DNA from: an uncultured Clostridia bacterium
Lineage (GTDB): Bacteria; Bacillota; Clostridia; Christensenellales; Borkfalkiaceae
Assembly (NCBI GenBank): GCA_947624805.1
Contig: CANQLW010000004.1
Location: 1 to 58,370, forward strand
Direction of reading: 5' to 3'
DNA: 58,370 bases
Part shown: piece by piece, positions 1-8,500 of the stretch
Numbering within the stretch: the stretch's first letter is position 1
How the letters are laid out: each line of letters starts with the position of its first letter
Position numbers and translations under genes: made by a program
Notes under the pieces: model-generated
Database searches by the model: none
What the model saw: the letters and a program-made list of their open reading frames with translations, nothing else
Told to the model about the DNA's origin: nothing

Positions 1-159
1 GCGGCGGTAAAAGGGGGAGAAACGCTCACCGACGGAGAGGTGCGCTCCCTTCTCAAACGGATGGACGGGGATATGGGGCTCAAGTGCCCGCACGGAAGGC
101 CCGTTGCCGTCAAAATCAAAAAGAGCGAGATGGAAAAGCTCTTCAAACGGATCGTATGA
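1..159 (+). CDS. mutL: DNA mismatch repair protein MutL, C-terminal end (partial)
   Basis: Open from the first base in frame 1 to the TGA at 157-159, giving the last 52 residues. The tail contains the CPHGRP motif followed by a basic segment ending in EMEKLFKRIV, which is the conserved C-terminus of the MutL endonuclease/dimerisation domain; in that family the CPHGRP cysteine and histidine take part in metal binding of the nick-making site. The start lies outside the window. The stop overlaps the start of miaA by ATGA, and mutL-miaA is a common order in Bacillota, which supports the call. Confidence 0.9.
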   Translation, partial: AAVKGGETLTDGEVRSLLKRMDGDMGLKCPHGRPVAVKIKKSEMEKLFKRIV

Positions 160-1067
160 GGAAACTTTTGGTCATCTGCGGCCCCACGGCGAGCGGAAAG
201 ACGGCGCTTGCGGTCGAATGTGCAAAGCGGCTTGGCGGGGAGATCGTCTCCTGCGACGCGCTCCTCGTCTATCGCGGCCTGAACATCGGCACTGCAAAGC
301 CGACCGAGGAAGAGAAAGGCGGGATCTTGCATCATCTCATCGACGTCGCCGACCCCGCGGAGACGTTTTCGGTGAGCGATTTCGAGCGCCTCGCTCTCGC
401 TGCCGTTGAGGATATCCTCGCCCGCGAGAAACTTCCGATCCTCTGTGGCGGAACGGGGTTTTATCTCAACGCGATCTTGTACCGTCACAGCTTCGGCAAC
501 GCACCCGCAGATGCTTCCGTACGGGAAAAATATGAAAAAATCGCCCGTGAAGAGGGGCGGGAAGCGCTCCATGCCCGTCTTGCCGCGGTCGACCCCGAGA
601 GCGCAGAGATTTTGCACGTCAATGATGTGAAACGGGTGATCCGCGCGCTCGAGATCTTTGAGACGACGGGGAGAAAGAAATCCGAACAGCACGATGGAAA
701 TACGCCGCGCTATCCGTTTGAGGCATTTTCCTTCCGCTATCCGCGCGAGGAGCTCTACCGCCGTATCGAAGCGCGTGTGGATGAAATGATGCGGGCGGGA
801 CTCGTGGAAGAAGTCCGCGCGCTCCTGTCCGTCGGTGTTCGCAGGGACGCCCAGTGTATGCAGGGAATCGGCTACAAGGAAGTCGTCGAAAGTTTGGAAA
901 AAGGCGATTTGCAGAGTACTATGTCAGACATAATTAAGAAAAATACGAGAAATTACGCGAAGAGACAGGAAACTTTCTTCAAAAAAATGGAAAATTTACA
1001 TTTTGTCGAGCCCGCCCCCATCGAACGGGCGGCAAGTGAGGTCATAGAAATTTATGAACGTCGATGA
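156..1067 (+). CDS. miaA: tRNA dimethylallyltransferase MiaA
   Basis: Transfers a dimethylallyl group to N6 of A37 in tRNAs reading UNN codons. The 303-residue protein opens with the P-loop GPTASGKTALA (about residues 8-18), then has the SCDA and GTAKP segments of the substrate-binding core and, near residue 230, CMQGIGYKE, all typical of MiaA; length is normal. I chose the ATG at 156, which overlaps the mutL stop (ATGA), because an upstream in-frame start at 84 would add unrelated residues translated out of mutL. The last 150 bases are notably AT-rich and contain one copy of the dispersed palindrome (916-936), read as STMSDII. Its end overlaps the next gene by 14 bases, so the three genes are translationally coupled. 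Confidence 0.95.
   Translation: MRKLLVICGPTASGKTALAVECAKRLGGEIVSCDALLVYRGLNIGTAKPTEEEKGGILHHLIDVADPAETFSVSDFERLALAAVEDILAREKLPILCGGTGFYLNAILYRHSFGNAPADASVREKYEKIAREEGREALHARLAAVDPESAEILHVNDVKRVIRALEIFETTGRKKSEQHDGNTPRYPFEAFSFRYPREELYRRIEARVDEMMRAGLVEEVRALLSVGVRRDAQCMQGIGYKEVVESLEKGDLQSTMSDIIKKNTRNYAKRQETFFKKMENLHFVEPAPIERAASEVIEIYERR
916..936 (+). repeat. Dispersed palindromic motif, copy A (inside miaA)
   Basis: GTACTATGTCAGACATAAT followed by TA. The core TATGTC-A-GACATA is an odd-centre palindrome. Nineteen consecutive bases are identical to the copy at 8389. It is read in the miaA frame as S-T-M-S-D-I-I. Confidence 0.7.
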
Positions 1068-2277
1068 AAGGATCGCGGCTGCGGAGGCCGCTCTCAGCAA
1101 ACAATTTGCGGCGATCGATGCGGTCGCCCTTCACAATCAGGAAAAAGTTCTCGAGGCATTCCGTGCGGAGCAGATCGCACTCCGTCATTTCGCGCCCTCG
1201 ACGGGGTACGGCTATGGGGACGAAGGGCGGGACGCCCTCGGAAGGGTCTATGCCCGTGCCTTCGGGGCAGAGCGTGCGATCGTCTCGCCCGCGCTTTTGT
1301 CGGGGACTCACGCCCTCACCGTCGCCCTTTTTGGTGTTCTCCGTCCCGCCATGCGGGTTCTGATCGTGAGCGGGACCCCGTACGATACCATCCGTCCCGT
1401 GCTTTGGGGGGAGAATAACGGCTCGCTCGGGGAGTTCGGCGTCTCGTTTGAGGTGCTCCCCCTGACTGAGGACGGGAAAATGGACGCCGCCGCACTCTCC
1501 CGAAAACTGCGGGAAGGGCACTATGATATGATCTATCTCCAGCGTTCGCGCGGATATGAACTCCGTGACGCCTTCCCAGTCGCCGAAATCGGCAAGATTT
1601 GCACGCTCGCACGGGAAAACGGCTTTGAGGGCTGTATTTTCGTTGATAACTGCTACGGAGAATTTGTCGAAAGGGAGGAGCCGACGCAGCTCGGTGCCGA
1701 TCTTATCGTCGGCAGCCTCATCAAGAACCCGGGGGGCGGGCTTGCTCCGACGGGAGGCTATATCGCAGGGCGGGAAAAATATATCGAGATGTGCGAATAC
1801 CGTCTCACGGCGCCCTCGGTGGGCGGGGAGATCGGCTCCTATGCCTATGGGTATCAGCCCTTCTTTCAGGGGTTTTTCCTTGCGCCGCACGTCGTTGCAC
1901 AGGCGCTCAAGGGGGGACTTCTCATCGGCAAGTGCATGGAGATGCTCGGCTATGAAAATTTCCCCTCGACGGAAAAGCCGCTCGTAGACATCACCCGCGC
2001 GATCCGTTTTCATACCAAGGAAGAACTCTGCGGGTTTATCCAGTCCGTGCAGGACGTCTCTCCCGTCGATTCCTTCGTCAAACTCGAGCCGTGGGATATG
2101 CCCGGGTATGACGATAAAGTCATCATGGCTGCGGGGACCTTTGTGGCGGGCGCCAGCATCGAGCTCTCCGCCGACGCGCCCATCAGGGAGCCATACACCG
2201 CCTATTTTCAGGGCGGGCTTACCTACGAGCACTGCGTTCTCGCCTGCCGCGCGATCTTAAAGAGGCTATTGGGGTAA
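1054..2277 (+). CDS. PLP-dependent methionine gamma-lyase family protein (YnbB/aluminium-resistance family)
   Basis: A 407-residue fold-type I aminotransferase-like enzyme. The PLP lysine is probably in the segment GSLIKNPGGGLAPTGGY (about residue 223), and DNCYGEF supplies the usual aspartate that contacts the pyridine ring. The whole sequence resembles the YnbB family, often annotated as methionine gamma-lyase or aluminium resistance protein; the true reaction in most members is not established. The ATG at 1054 lies inside the 3' end of miaA (14-base overlap), so it belongs to the mutL-miaA operon. Bacterial synteny hfq/ynbB near miaA is common in Bacillota and agrees with the call. Substrate is uncertain. 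Confidence 0.85.
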   Translation: MNVDERIAAAEAALSKQFAAIDAVALHNQEKVLEAFRAEQIALRHFAPSTGYGYGDEGRDALGRVYARAFGAERAIVSPALLSGTHALTVALFGVLRPAMRVLIVSGTPYDTIRPVLWGENNGSLGEFGVSFEVLPLTEDGKMDAAALSRKLREGHYDMIYLQRSRGYELRDAFPVAEIGKICTLARENGFEGCIFVDNCYGEFVEREEPTQLGADLIVGSLIKNPGGGLAPTGGYIAGREKYIEMCEYRLTAPSVGGEIGSYAYGYQPFFQGFFLAPHVVAQALKGGLLIGKCMEMLGYENFPSTEKPLVDITRAIRFHTKEELCGFIQSVQDVSPVDSFVKLEPWDMPGYDDKVIMAAGTFVAGASIELSADAPIREPYTAYFQGGLTYEHCVLACRAILKRLLG

Positions 2278-2283
2278 ATACTG

Positions 2284-2323
2284 AAAAAATCGCTCTCCCT
2301 TTCTTCGGGAGAGCGATTTTTTT
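2284..2323. terminator. Bidirectional intrinsic terminator
   Basis: Stem TCGCTCTCCC / GGGAGAGCGA with loop TTTCTTC, flanked by A-runs on the left and T-runs on the right, so it can act on both strands. It sits between the convergent PLP-enzyme gene and upp; the upp stop codon is at its right edge. Confidence 0.9.
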
Positions 2324-2951
2324 ATTTGGTTCCGAATAATCTGTCGCCGGCGTCGCCGAGGCCGGGGAGAATGTAGCCGTTTTCATTGAGGCAACGGTCC
2401 TCCGTGGCGACGTAGACGGAGACGTCGGGATGTTCCCGAGAGACCTTTTCGATCCCGTCGGGCGCGGCGATGATGGACATGAGTTTGATGTTCTTGCAGC
2501 CCCGCTTTTTGAGTGCGGCGAGTGCGTCACAGGCAGATCCGCCCGTCGCAAGCATGGGATCGACGAGGAGCACCATCTTGTCCTCGATCCCCTCGGGCAA
2601 TTTACAGTAATATTCCCGAGGCTGCAGGGTCTCTTCGTCGCGATACATTCCGATATGGCCGACGCGTGCGGTGGGGAATACCCGATGCACGCCGTTCACC
2701 ATGCCCAGCCCCGCCCTTAAAATGGGGACGATCGCGATGCTCTCCTCGGGGACACGGTATTGCGTCGTGACTTCGAGAGGGGTCTCGACCTGTACGGGAA
2801 CGAGCGGAACGTCCCGCATACTCTCGTAGGTCATGATCGTCGTGATCTCCTCGATGAGTTCACGGAATTCCTTCATCCCCGTGTTTTTGTCGCGCAGGAT
2901 CGCGATCTTGTGGTTGATGAGTGGATGATTGAAGATAAAGACGTTTTTCAT
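2322..2951 (-). CDS. upp: Uracil phosphoribosyltransferase
   Basis: Converts uracil and PRPP to UMP in pyrimidine salvage. The 209-residue protein has the family's N-terminal HPLINHKIAILRDKNT segment, and the PRPP-binding motif VDPMLATGGSACDA (about residues 128-141), followed by a C-terminal GLGDAGDRLFGT uracil-binding loop. Length is typical. A GGAGGAGGG ribosome binding site lies directly before the ATG. Transcribed alone from the minus strand from a promoter at 2987-3015. Confidence 0.97.
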   Translation of the reverse strand: MKNVFIFNHPLINHKIAILRDKNTGMKEFRELIEEITTIMTYESMRDVPLVPVQVETPLEVTTQYRVPEESIAIVPILRAGLGMVNGVHRVFPTARVGHIGMYRDEETLQPREYYCKLPEGIEDKMVLLVDPMLATGGSACDALAALKKRGCKNIKLMSIIAAPDGIEKVSREHPDVSVYVATEDRCLNENGYILPGLGDAGDRLFGTK

Positions 2952-2986
2952 ACCCTCCTCCGTCGGAAAAAAAGTTGCTTTTCTCT

Positions 2987-3015
2987 ATCATAACATAAAT
3001 TTGAAGGATTGGCAA
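2987..3015 (-). promoter_or_regulatory. Promoter of upp
   Basis: On the minus strand, TTGCCA (3010-3015) and TATGAT (2987-2992) separated by 17 bases, about 40 bases before the upp start. Confidence 0.7.
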
Positions 3016-3075
3016 GGCCTGTCCCCGTCTCCCGCCGTATTTTTACGGTTTTTCAAAAATTTTTTTCGGGAAATA

Positions 3076-3125
3076 TTGACAATCACAGAATTTGGTGTTA
3101 TCATGGTGATATCAAAATGATATCA
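3076..3125 (+). promoter_or_regulatory. Promoter and doubled palindromic operator before the SPFH/ABC operon
   Basis: TTGACA (3076-3081), 17-base spacer, TATCAT (3099-3104). Immediately downstream, in the expected transcription-start region, the 8-base palindrome TGATATCA occurs twice (3107-3114 and 3118-3125), 11 bases apart centre to centre, i.e. about one helical turn. A repressor bound here would block initiation. Confidence 0.75.
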
Positions 3126-3153
3126 TATAACGGTATCTGAACGGAGGCAGAAT

Positions 3154-4095
3154 ATGGAAAACAAAAAATTTGACGAAATCACGGAAAGATCTGCACATGA
3201 GAAGAGCGGATGGATGATGCTTGCGATCATTATCCTTCTGATCCTGTGCTCGGTCGGGCTGTTTGCGACGGGCGCGGCGTTCTTGGATGAACATCCCGCC
3301 TTTGTCGTTCTCATGGTCGCAGGGGTCGTTACTTTGGTCTGCTGGATCTTTTTGTGCAGCGGATTCAAAGTATTGCAGCCAAACGAGGCATTTGTCCTCA
3401 CGCTCTTCGGGCGTTACTACGGCACGATCAAGCGGGACGGGTTCTTTTGGGTGAATCCCTTCTGCGCGGCGGTCAATCCCGCCCGTATGTCGACGGCGGG
3501 CTTCGCGCGGAAGCTCTCGCTGAAGGCGATGACGCTCAATAATGACAAACAAAAGGTCAACGATGAAGAGGGGAATCCCATCGAGATCTCCGTCGTCGTC
3601 ATCTGGCGTATCACGAACACGGCGAAGGCGGTGTTCAACGTCGAAAATTATATGGCATATCTCTCGACGCAGTGCGATGCGGCGATCCGTCAGGTCGCCC
3701 GTCAATATCCCTACGACGTCTCCACGAACGGGGATGAGACCTCGCTCCGCGGCAGTGCACAGGAGATCGCGGAAGTGCTCCGCGCCGAGCTTCAGCAGCG
3801 GACGGAGATGGCGGGCATCGAGATCCTCGAAGCGCGGATTTCCCACCTTGCCTATGCGCCCGAGATCGCCGCGGCGATGTTACAGCGCCAGCAGGCGTCT
3901 GCGATCATTGCGGCGAGGCAGAAGATCGTCGAAGGCGCCGTTTCTATGGTGCAGATGGCACTCAACAAGCTCTCCGAGGAGGAGATTGTCGAACTCGACG
4001 ACGAGAGAAAGGCACAGATGGTCTCCAATCTTCTCGTCGTGCTCTGCGGCAACCGCGACGCACAGCCCGTTGTCGGCACAGGGAGCATCTACTGA
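3154..4095 (+). CDS. SPFH/Band 7 (flotillin/prohibitin-like) membrane protein
   Basis: A 313-residue protein with two hydrophobic segments near residues 22-45 and 49-68, then a SPFH domain starting at about residue 70 ([22 protein letters not shown]). The C-terminal region has the usual alanine/glutamate-rich helix ([20 protein letters not shown]). SPFH proteins form membrane-bound oligomeric scaffolds; the specific role here is not known. It is the first gene of a six-gene operon and is preceded by a strong promoter and the TGATATCA pair. SD GGAGG lies just before the ATG. Confidence 0.85.
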   Translation: MENKKFDEITERSAHEKSGWMMLAIIILLILCSVGLFATGAAFLDEHPAFVVLMVAGVVTLVCWIFLCSGFKVLQPNEAFVLTLFGRYYGTIKRDGFFWVNPFCAAVNPARMSTAGFARKLSLKAMTLNNDKQKVNDEEGNPIEISVVVIWRITNTAKAVFNVENYMAYLSTQCDAAIRQVARQYPYDVSTNGDETSLRGSAQEIAEVLRAELQQRTEMAGIEILEARISHLAYAPEIAAAMLQRQQASAIIAARQKIVEGAVSMVQMALNKLSEEEIVELDDERKAQMVSNLLVVLCGNRDAQPVVGTGSIY

Positions 4096-4104
4096 TCAAT
4101 TGTT

Positions 4105-4995
4105 ATGAAAAATCTCTTTGGCTTTCAGACCACGAAAAAGGTGGCGGGCTACCGCTTTGCAAACGAGTATGCGGGGGAGGAGTTTATCGTACGCCGCGTC
4201 GATCCGCCCCTTGCGGCAAAGCAGGCGGAGCTTTTCGAACAGGCAAAGAAAATTCAAAGGGGAGCGGAGTTCCCGCAATGGCTGAATACCGTCGTCGGCG
4301 TCATCATGCTCCTCGGTATCGGCGTATGCGCGGCGGCGCTCAGTGCATGGGCGGAGGGGGATGCCCCGTATGAGACGATGGTCCATAACGGTTTATGGTA
4401 TTTTGTCGGCTCGGGAGGCGGGGTAGCGCTCCTCTGCGGGATATACTATCTCATCCGGTCGAGGAGACGGCGCAACGTGATGAGCTCTCCCGATGTCGCC
4501 GATTTTATGGAGCGCTCGGAGAAGCTGAAAAAGGAGAGCCTTGAAAATCTTCTCGTCCCCGAGACGGCGGTCGGCGTGGACATCTTCATTGCGCCCGCAA
4601 AGGCAAAATTCGAGAAAACAGTCTCTTTATTCGGCTCGGCGTGCCTCAATGAGAACTTTCACGTCTTTCGGGACGGGGATGCACTGTGCATTGCGGACGA
4701 GACCTGTGTCATGCGGATCCCGTTTGAGAAGATCGTAAGGATCGTACGCGTGATGAGAGGGATCTCCTTCTGCGGCTGGAACAAGCCCGAGGGGATCAGG
4801 AAAGGGAAGTATGCTCCCTATAAGATCAGGACCAACGAGCAGGGGATCTTGCTCGTGAACCCGTTCTATGTCGCGGAGATCGCGGGCGCCGAGCCGTATG
4901 CGCTCGCCTTCCCGCCCTATGAATATGATGTGCTCGCGCCCCTTCTCGGGAGCAAAGCATTTTCGGTGGAGGAGGTCAAAAAGCTCAATGGATGA
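4105..4995 (+). CDS. Uncharacterised two-TM membrane protein
   Basis: A 296-residue protein I do not recognise. Two hydrophobic segments are seen at about residues 62-83 and 97-117, followed by a basic RSRRRR stop-transfer stretch; the rest (about residues 120-296) looks soluble and on the cytoplasmic side. It follows the SPFH gene by 9 bases and overlaps the ABC ATPase gene by 8 bases, so it is translated as part of the operon and probably works with the SPFH protein or the exporter. No catalytic motif is evident. Confidence 0.75.
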   Translation: MKNLFGFQTTKKVAGYRFANEYAGEEFIVRRVDPPLAAKQAELFEQAKKIQRGAEFPQWLNTVVGVIMLLGIGVCAAALSAWAEGDAPYETMVHNGLWYFVGSGGGVALLCGIYYLIRSRRRRNVMSSPDVADFMERSEKLKKESLENLLVPETAVGVDIFIAPAKAKFEKTVSLFGSACLNENFHVFRDGDALCIADETCVMRIPFEKIVRIVRVMRGISFCGWNKPEGIRKGKYAPYKIRTNEQGILLVNPFYVAEIAGAEPYALAFPPYEYDVLAPLLGSKAFSVEEVKKLNG

Positions 4996-5788
4996 TATGG
5001 TAGATGATATGGTAAAGGAAGAGATCGTTCGGGCGACGGATCTTAAAAAGACGTTTACTCTCTCGAGGAAACAGCAAAAGATCGAACGCACGGGGGAGAC
5101 CCGCCGTGTTGCTGTCAACGGGCTCTCCTTTTCCGCTTACCGCGGGGAGATCTACGGCCTGCTCGGGCCGAACGGCGCGGGGAAGACGACGACGCTCAGG
5201 ATGCTTGCGACGCTCATCAAGCCTGACGGCGGAGATGCCGTCATCAATGGCTATTCTGTCCTGAAAGAGCCTCGGAAGGTGCGTGACAGCATCGGATTCA
5301 TGACGAGCGAGCTCAAGCTCGAGGGATTTTTCACGCCAGATTATCTCTTCGATTTCTTCGGCGCGATGCACGGCGTGGAAAAAGACGTCCTTTCAGCACG
5401 GAAGAGAATGCTCTTTTCAAAGTTCGGCATCGATAAATTCGCCGAAGTCTCCGTCAAGGATCTGTCGACGGGGATGCTGCAAAAGGTGTCCCTCGTCATC
5501 TCTATCGTGCACGATCCCGCCGTCGTCATCTTCGACGAGCCGACCAACGGACTCGACGTCCTGACGGCAAAGGTCGTCACCGATTTCCTCGCCGAACTCA
5601 AGGCGATGGGGAAGAGCATTCTGCTTTCCACCCATATTTTCTCACTCGTCGAAAAGCTCTGCGACCGTGTCGGGATCATCTTCGACGGGAAAATGGCCGC
5701 CGAGGGCCCGCTGGAGGAGATCGCAAAGGGGGATCTCGAAAAATCCTTCTTTGAACTTTACCGCGGCGTTAAGGGGGATGTGATATGA
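4988..5788 (+). CDS. ABC transporter ATP-binding protein (NatA-like)
   Basis: A 266-residue nucleotide-binding subunit. Walker A is [13 protein letters not shown] (about residues 59-71), the signature is LSTGMLQKVSL, Walker B is VVIFDEPTNGLD, and the switch histidine is in LLSTHIFS. This arrangement matches exporters of the NatA/DrrA group. The ATG at 4988 overlaps the preceding gene; other in-frame ATGs at 4997 and 5009 are possible starts. The next gene, overlapping by ATGA, is the matching permease. Confidence 0.92.
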   Translation: MDDMVDDMVKEEIVRATDLKKTFTLSRKQQKIERTGETRRVAVNGLSFSAYRGEIYGLLGPNGAGKTTTLRMLATLIKPDGGDAVINGYSVLKEPRKVRDSIGFMTSELKLEGFFTPDYLFDFFGAMHGVEKDVLSARKRMLFSKFGIDKFAEVSVKDLSTGMLQKVSLVISIVHDPAVVIFDEPTNGLDVLTAKVVTDFLAELKAMGKSILLSTHIFSLVEKLCDRVGIIFDGKMAAEGPLEEIAKGDLEKSFFELYRGVKGDVI

Positions 5789-6909
5789 AACTGCTTGCGC
5801 TCATGAAGAAAGAATTTCACCGTTTCTTTCACGACCCGAGACTGATCGTCACGATGCTCCTCCCCGGGATCGTCATCTTTTTGCTCTATACCATTATGGG
5901 AGAGATGATCCACGCCGAGCCCGAAACATATGACTACAAAGTATATCTGCAGGGGGAGTCCTTTGTAACTTCGCTCATCGGCGTAGCGGCCGAAGAGAGC
6001 GGCAATACCGTGGAATGGCTTTCCGTCGAGGATATGGACGCGGCGAAAAAGGCGGTGGAGGACGGCGAGGCGTCTGCGCTCCTCATCTTTTCGGACGGAT
6101 TCGACAATTTTCTCGAGGGCGGCTCTCCCGCGGACAGCGTCGTATCGATCGTCTACGATCCCTTGGAAGACGCGGGAACGAGTTTTTATGCACTCTCCGA
6201 CGCGATCCTGCAACAGGTGGGGAGACGGTTTGAGATCCACGCCGAGAGCGTCGCCACGGAGGCCAATATCGGCAGAGAGGTGATGCAACAGATCTTGCCT
6301 TTTATCATCGTATGCTTCGTCTTCTCGGCCTGTATGAGCGTGACGCTCGAGTCGGTGGCGGGCGAGAAGGAGCGGGGAACGCTCTCAACCATTCTCGTCA
6401 CATCTGCGAAGCGGTCGGATATCGCCCTCGGGAAGATCTTGCCGCTCTCCTGTATCTCCATGCTTGGCGCGATCTCGAGTTTCCTCGGCGTCGCCCTGTC
6501 CATGCCCAAGCTCATGGGGATCTCCATGGGGTTCTTGGGCAAGTACAGCATCGGGAGCTATCTTTTGGTGTTCCTTCTCATCATCAGCTTTGTGCCGCTC
6601 ATCGTCGCTCTGATCTCGACGGTTTCGACTGCCGCCCGTTCGGTGAAGGAGGCTTCCGCCTATACGAGCGTGCTCATGATCTTCGTCATGGTCATCTCGC
6701 TTGTGACGGCGTTTTTGCCCGCCATCGGGAATTGGGCGGTCGCGATCCCCGTTCTGAATGCCGTCGTCTTCATACAGGAGATCCTCGCGGGAGGACTTCC
6801 CGTCTGGCAAGCCCTTGTCAGCGTGGGGGCGAATCTGCTCTATACTGCGGCGCTCGTCTATCTCATGACGAGGATGCTTTCGAGCGAGAAAATCATGTTT
6901 GGGAAGTGA
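5785..6909 (+). CDS. ABC-2 type transporter permease (NatB-like)
   Basis: A 374-residue permease with the ABC-2 layout: an N-terminal membrane helix (about residues 20-40), a large extracytoplasmic domain, then five to six helices from about residue 170 onward. The segment SVAGEKERGTLSTILVTS after the second helix is the coupling region typical of NatB/YhaP-type exporters. Translationally coupled to the ATPase by ATGA. In Bacillus NatAB exports sodium; the cargo here cannot be read from sequence. Confidence 0.88.
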   Translation: MKLLALMKKEFHRFFHDPRLIVTMLLPGIVIFLLYTIMGEMIHAEPETYDYKVYLQGESFVTSLIGVAAEESGNTVEWLSVEDMDAAKKAVEDGEASALLIFSDGFDNFLEGGSPADSVVSIVYDPLEDAGTSFYALSDAILQQVGRRFEIHAESVATEANIGREVMQQILPFIIVCFVFSACMSVTLESVAGEKERGTLSTILVTSAKRSDIALGKILPLSCISMLGAISSFLGVALSMPKLMGISMGFLGKYSIGSYLLVFLLIISFVPLIVALISTVSTAARSVKEASAYTSVLMIFVMVISLVTAFLPAIGNWAVAIPVLNAVVFIQEILAGGLPVWQALVSVGANLLYTAALVYLMTRMLSSEKIMFGK

Positions 6910-6910
6910 T

Positions 6911-8155
6911 ATGGACGAATTTCTCAGACTATATCTGACGGGAAAAAGGGCGGAGGAGCTCGAACGCTTCGACCGTATCCGCAGCATCCTCGGGATCATC
7001 GGAGGGGTACTCACCCTTATCCCCGTGTTTTTGCATCTCTTCGGTGCAGGAAATCTGCCGCTCAACATCTCCCTCAGCGTCCTCGGACTTTTGTTTGAGC
7101 TCACGGCATCCTTTCTCTCCCTTCACAAGAAAAAATATGCGGGGGAGCTCGTCGAACTCGAATATTCAGCGTCGCTCCTCGGGAAATCGGGCAGGGAGCG
7201 TGAGATCCACCAAAAACTCTATGAGGCATGGAAGGAGACGCTCGGAAAGCCTGATGTCCGTTTTCTCATCTCGAACATCATCGCGGCGATCGGGTACACG
7301 ACGCTCGTTCTTGCCGTGATCCTCGTCACATTCTTGCATCTCAGGGAAATCGTTTTGCTTGCCGCGGGCATCCTTTCGACGGGGATCCTCATGATCCCGA
7401 TCGCGATGCGTGTCTCCATAGAGGGCACAGCCCGTGCGAAGCTGTATGAAACGGCGGGACAGGAGATCGATACGATCAAGCGGACAAAGTTCGGGAAATC
7501 CGAGAAGAAAATCTTTGAGGAGTCCGAAAACGCCCGCGGGTTCTCCTCTTTGCCCGTGTCCGTGGCGATGTTCCTGAAAGAGGACGTCGAAAGGGAAGAA
7601 TTTCGCGCCCTTTCGAAGCGGAGCGGGATCTTGTCCTTTCTCATCGGCTTTTTGTTTGGAATCTTCGTCATGTTGTCGCCCGTCTGGCTGTCAATCATCA
7701 TGGATCGGCTCGGCTCAACGCTCACATGGACGCTCGGCGAGGTGCTCCTCGTCGTGGTGTTCGGGACGATGATTGCCTTCCTCATCCCGATCGAGGCAAA
7801 GAAGAGGGCGATTTACAGGCGGAATGCCGAGAAACTCGGGTCGGGGGAGCCCGATAGTATCCGTATGCATTTGCAGAGCGCTTGGGTACGCCTGCAAAAG
7901 ATCGGAAATACCATGTTCCTGTGCTTCTTTGTCGGGTCGATCGTCTGCGGGGCCACAATGGGGCTGATCGGGTACTTCATGGTGGACGGGTTGAATCTCG
8001 CCGAGTCGGTCGGGAGCTGTATCATGTATTTTTTGCTCCCCGCGGCGCTCATTTCCATTGTCATCTGGTTTATCGTCTTCGCGGTCTACCGTAAAAAAGT
8101 GCGCCCGCTCGAATTGCAATTAAAGACGCTTGAAAGAGGGGAGGAGGAAGTATGA
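6911..8155 (+). CDS. Uncharacterised polytopic membrane protein
   Basis: A 414-residue protein with about eight hydrophobic segments arranged as four pairs (near residues 22-40, 46-64, 115-140, 143-165, 240-262, 272-294, 334-356, 368-392), separated by charged cytoplasmic loops. The two halves look similarly built (two pairs of helices followed by a basic loop), which may indicate an internal duplication. It starts one base after the permease stop; a TTG at 6899 is the only earlier start. No family recognised. Its place in the operon suggests a role in the same envelope function as the exporter. Confidence 0.75.
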   Translation: MDEFLRLYLTGKRAEELERFDRIRSILGIIGGVLTLIPVFLHLFGAGNLPLNISLSVLGLLFELTASFLSLHKKKYAGELVELEYSASLLGKSGREREIHQKLYEAWKETLGKPDVRFLISNIIAAIGYTTLVLAVILVTFLHLREIVLLAAGILSTGILMIPIAMRVSIEGTARAKLYETAGQEIDTIKRTKFGKSEKKIFEESENARGFSSLPVSVAMFLKEDVEREEFRALSKRSGILSFLIGFLFGIFVMLSPVWLSIIMDRLGSTLTWTLGEVLLVVVFGTMIAFLIPIEAKKRAIYRRNAEKLGSGEPDSIRMHLQSAWVRLQKIGNTMFLCFFVGSIVCGATMGLIGYFMVDGLNLAESVGSCIMYFLLPAALISIVIWFIVFAVYRKKVRPLELQLKTLERGEEEV

Positions 8156-8358
8156 AGGATAACGAAAGCAAAAAACAAGTGCCGCTTCGGCTCTCTCTCT
8201 CCCTGTATGCTGAGCTCTCGCGCTGGGCGGATGAAGATTTCCGCTCCCTCAACGGCCAGATCGAATATCTCCTCACCCTCTGCGTCAAAAAGAGGCGGGG
8301 GGGGACGCCTGACGGCAAAAAAGAAGAGAGCGCAAAGGGGAATCCCACAGATTCGTGA
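8152..8358 (+). CDS. Ribbon-helix-helix (Arc/MetJ-type) DNA-binding protein
   Basis: A 68-residue protein. Residues 8-45 (VPLRLSLSLYAELSRWADED, then FRSLNGQIEYLLTLCVKKR) match the pattern of an Arc-type ribbon-helix-helix: a basic beta strand, a first helix, the loop with SLNGQIE, and a second helix. The C-terminus is short, basic and probably disordered. Start overlaps the preceding gene by ATGA, with SD GAGGAGG. As the last gene of the operon it is a good candidate to bind the paired TGATATCA sites at 3107-3125; that link is inference. Confidence 0.85.
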   Translation: MKDNESKKQVPLRLSLSLYAELSRWADEDFRSLNGQIEYLLTLCVKKRRGGTPDGKKEESAKGNPTDS

Positions 8359-8388
8359 GAAACCTTTTGTTTACGGCACTTTTGCGAT

Positions 8389-8410
8389 GTACTATGTCAG
8401 ACATAATATT
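8389..8410 (+). repeat. Dispersed palindromic motif, copy B (intergenic)
   Basis: GTACTATGTCAGACATAAT followed by ATT, between the ribbon-helix-helix gene and the shared terminator. Nineteen bases identical to copy A. Confidence 0.7.
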
Positions 8411-8422
8411 GACTTTTTGTAG

Positions 8423-8457
8423 AAAAGAAGGCCTTCCCTTTCACGGGAAGGCCTTTT
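8423..8457. terminator. Bidirectional intrinsic terminator
   Basis: Stem AAGGCCTTCCC / GGGAAGGCCTT with loop TTTCAC and A/T runs on both sides, placed between the convergent SPFH/ABC operon and potD. Confidence 0.88.
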
Positions 8458-8500
8458 GAGCATATGGAACACTTATCAACAATGCAGAGCGTGGGTCGGA

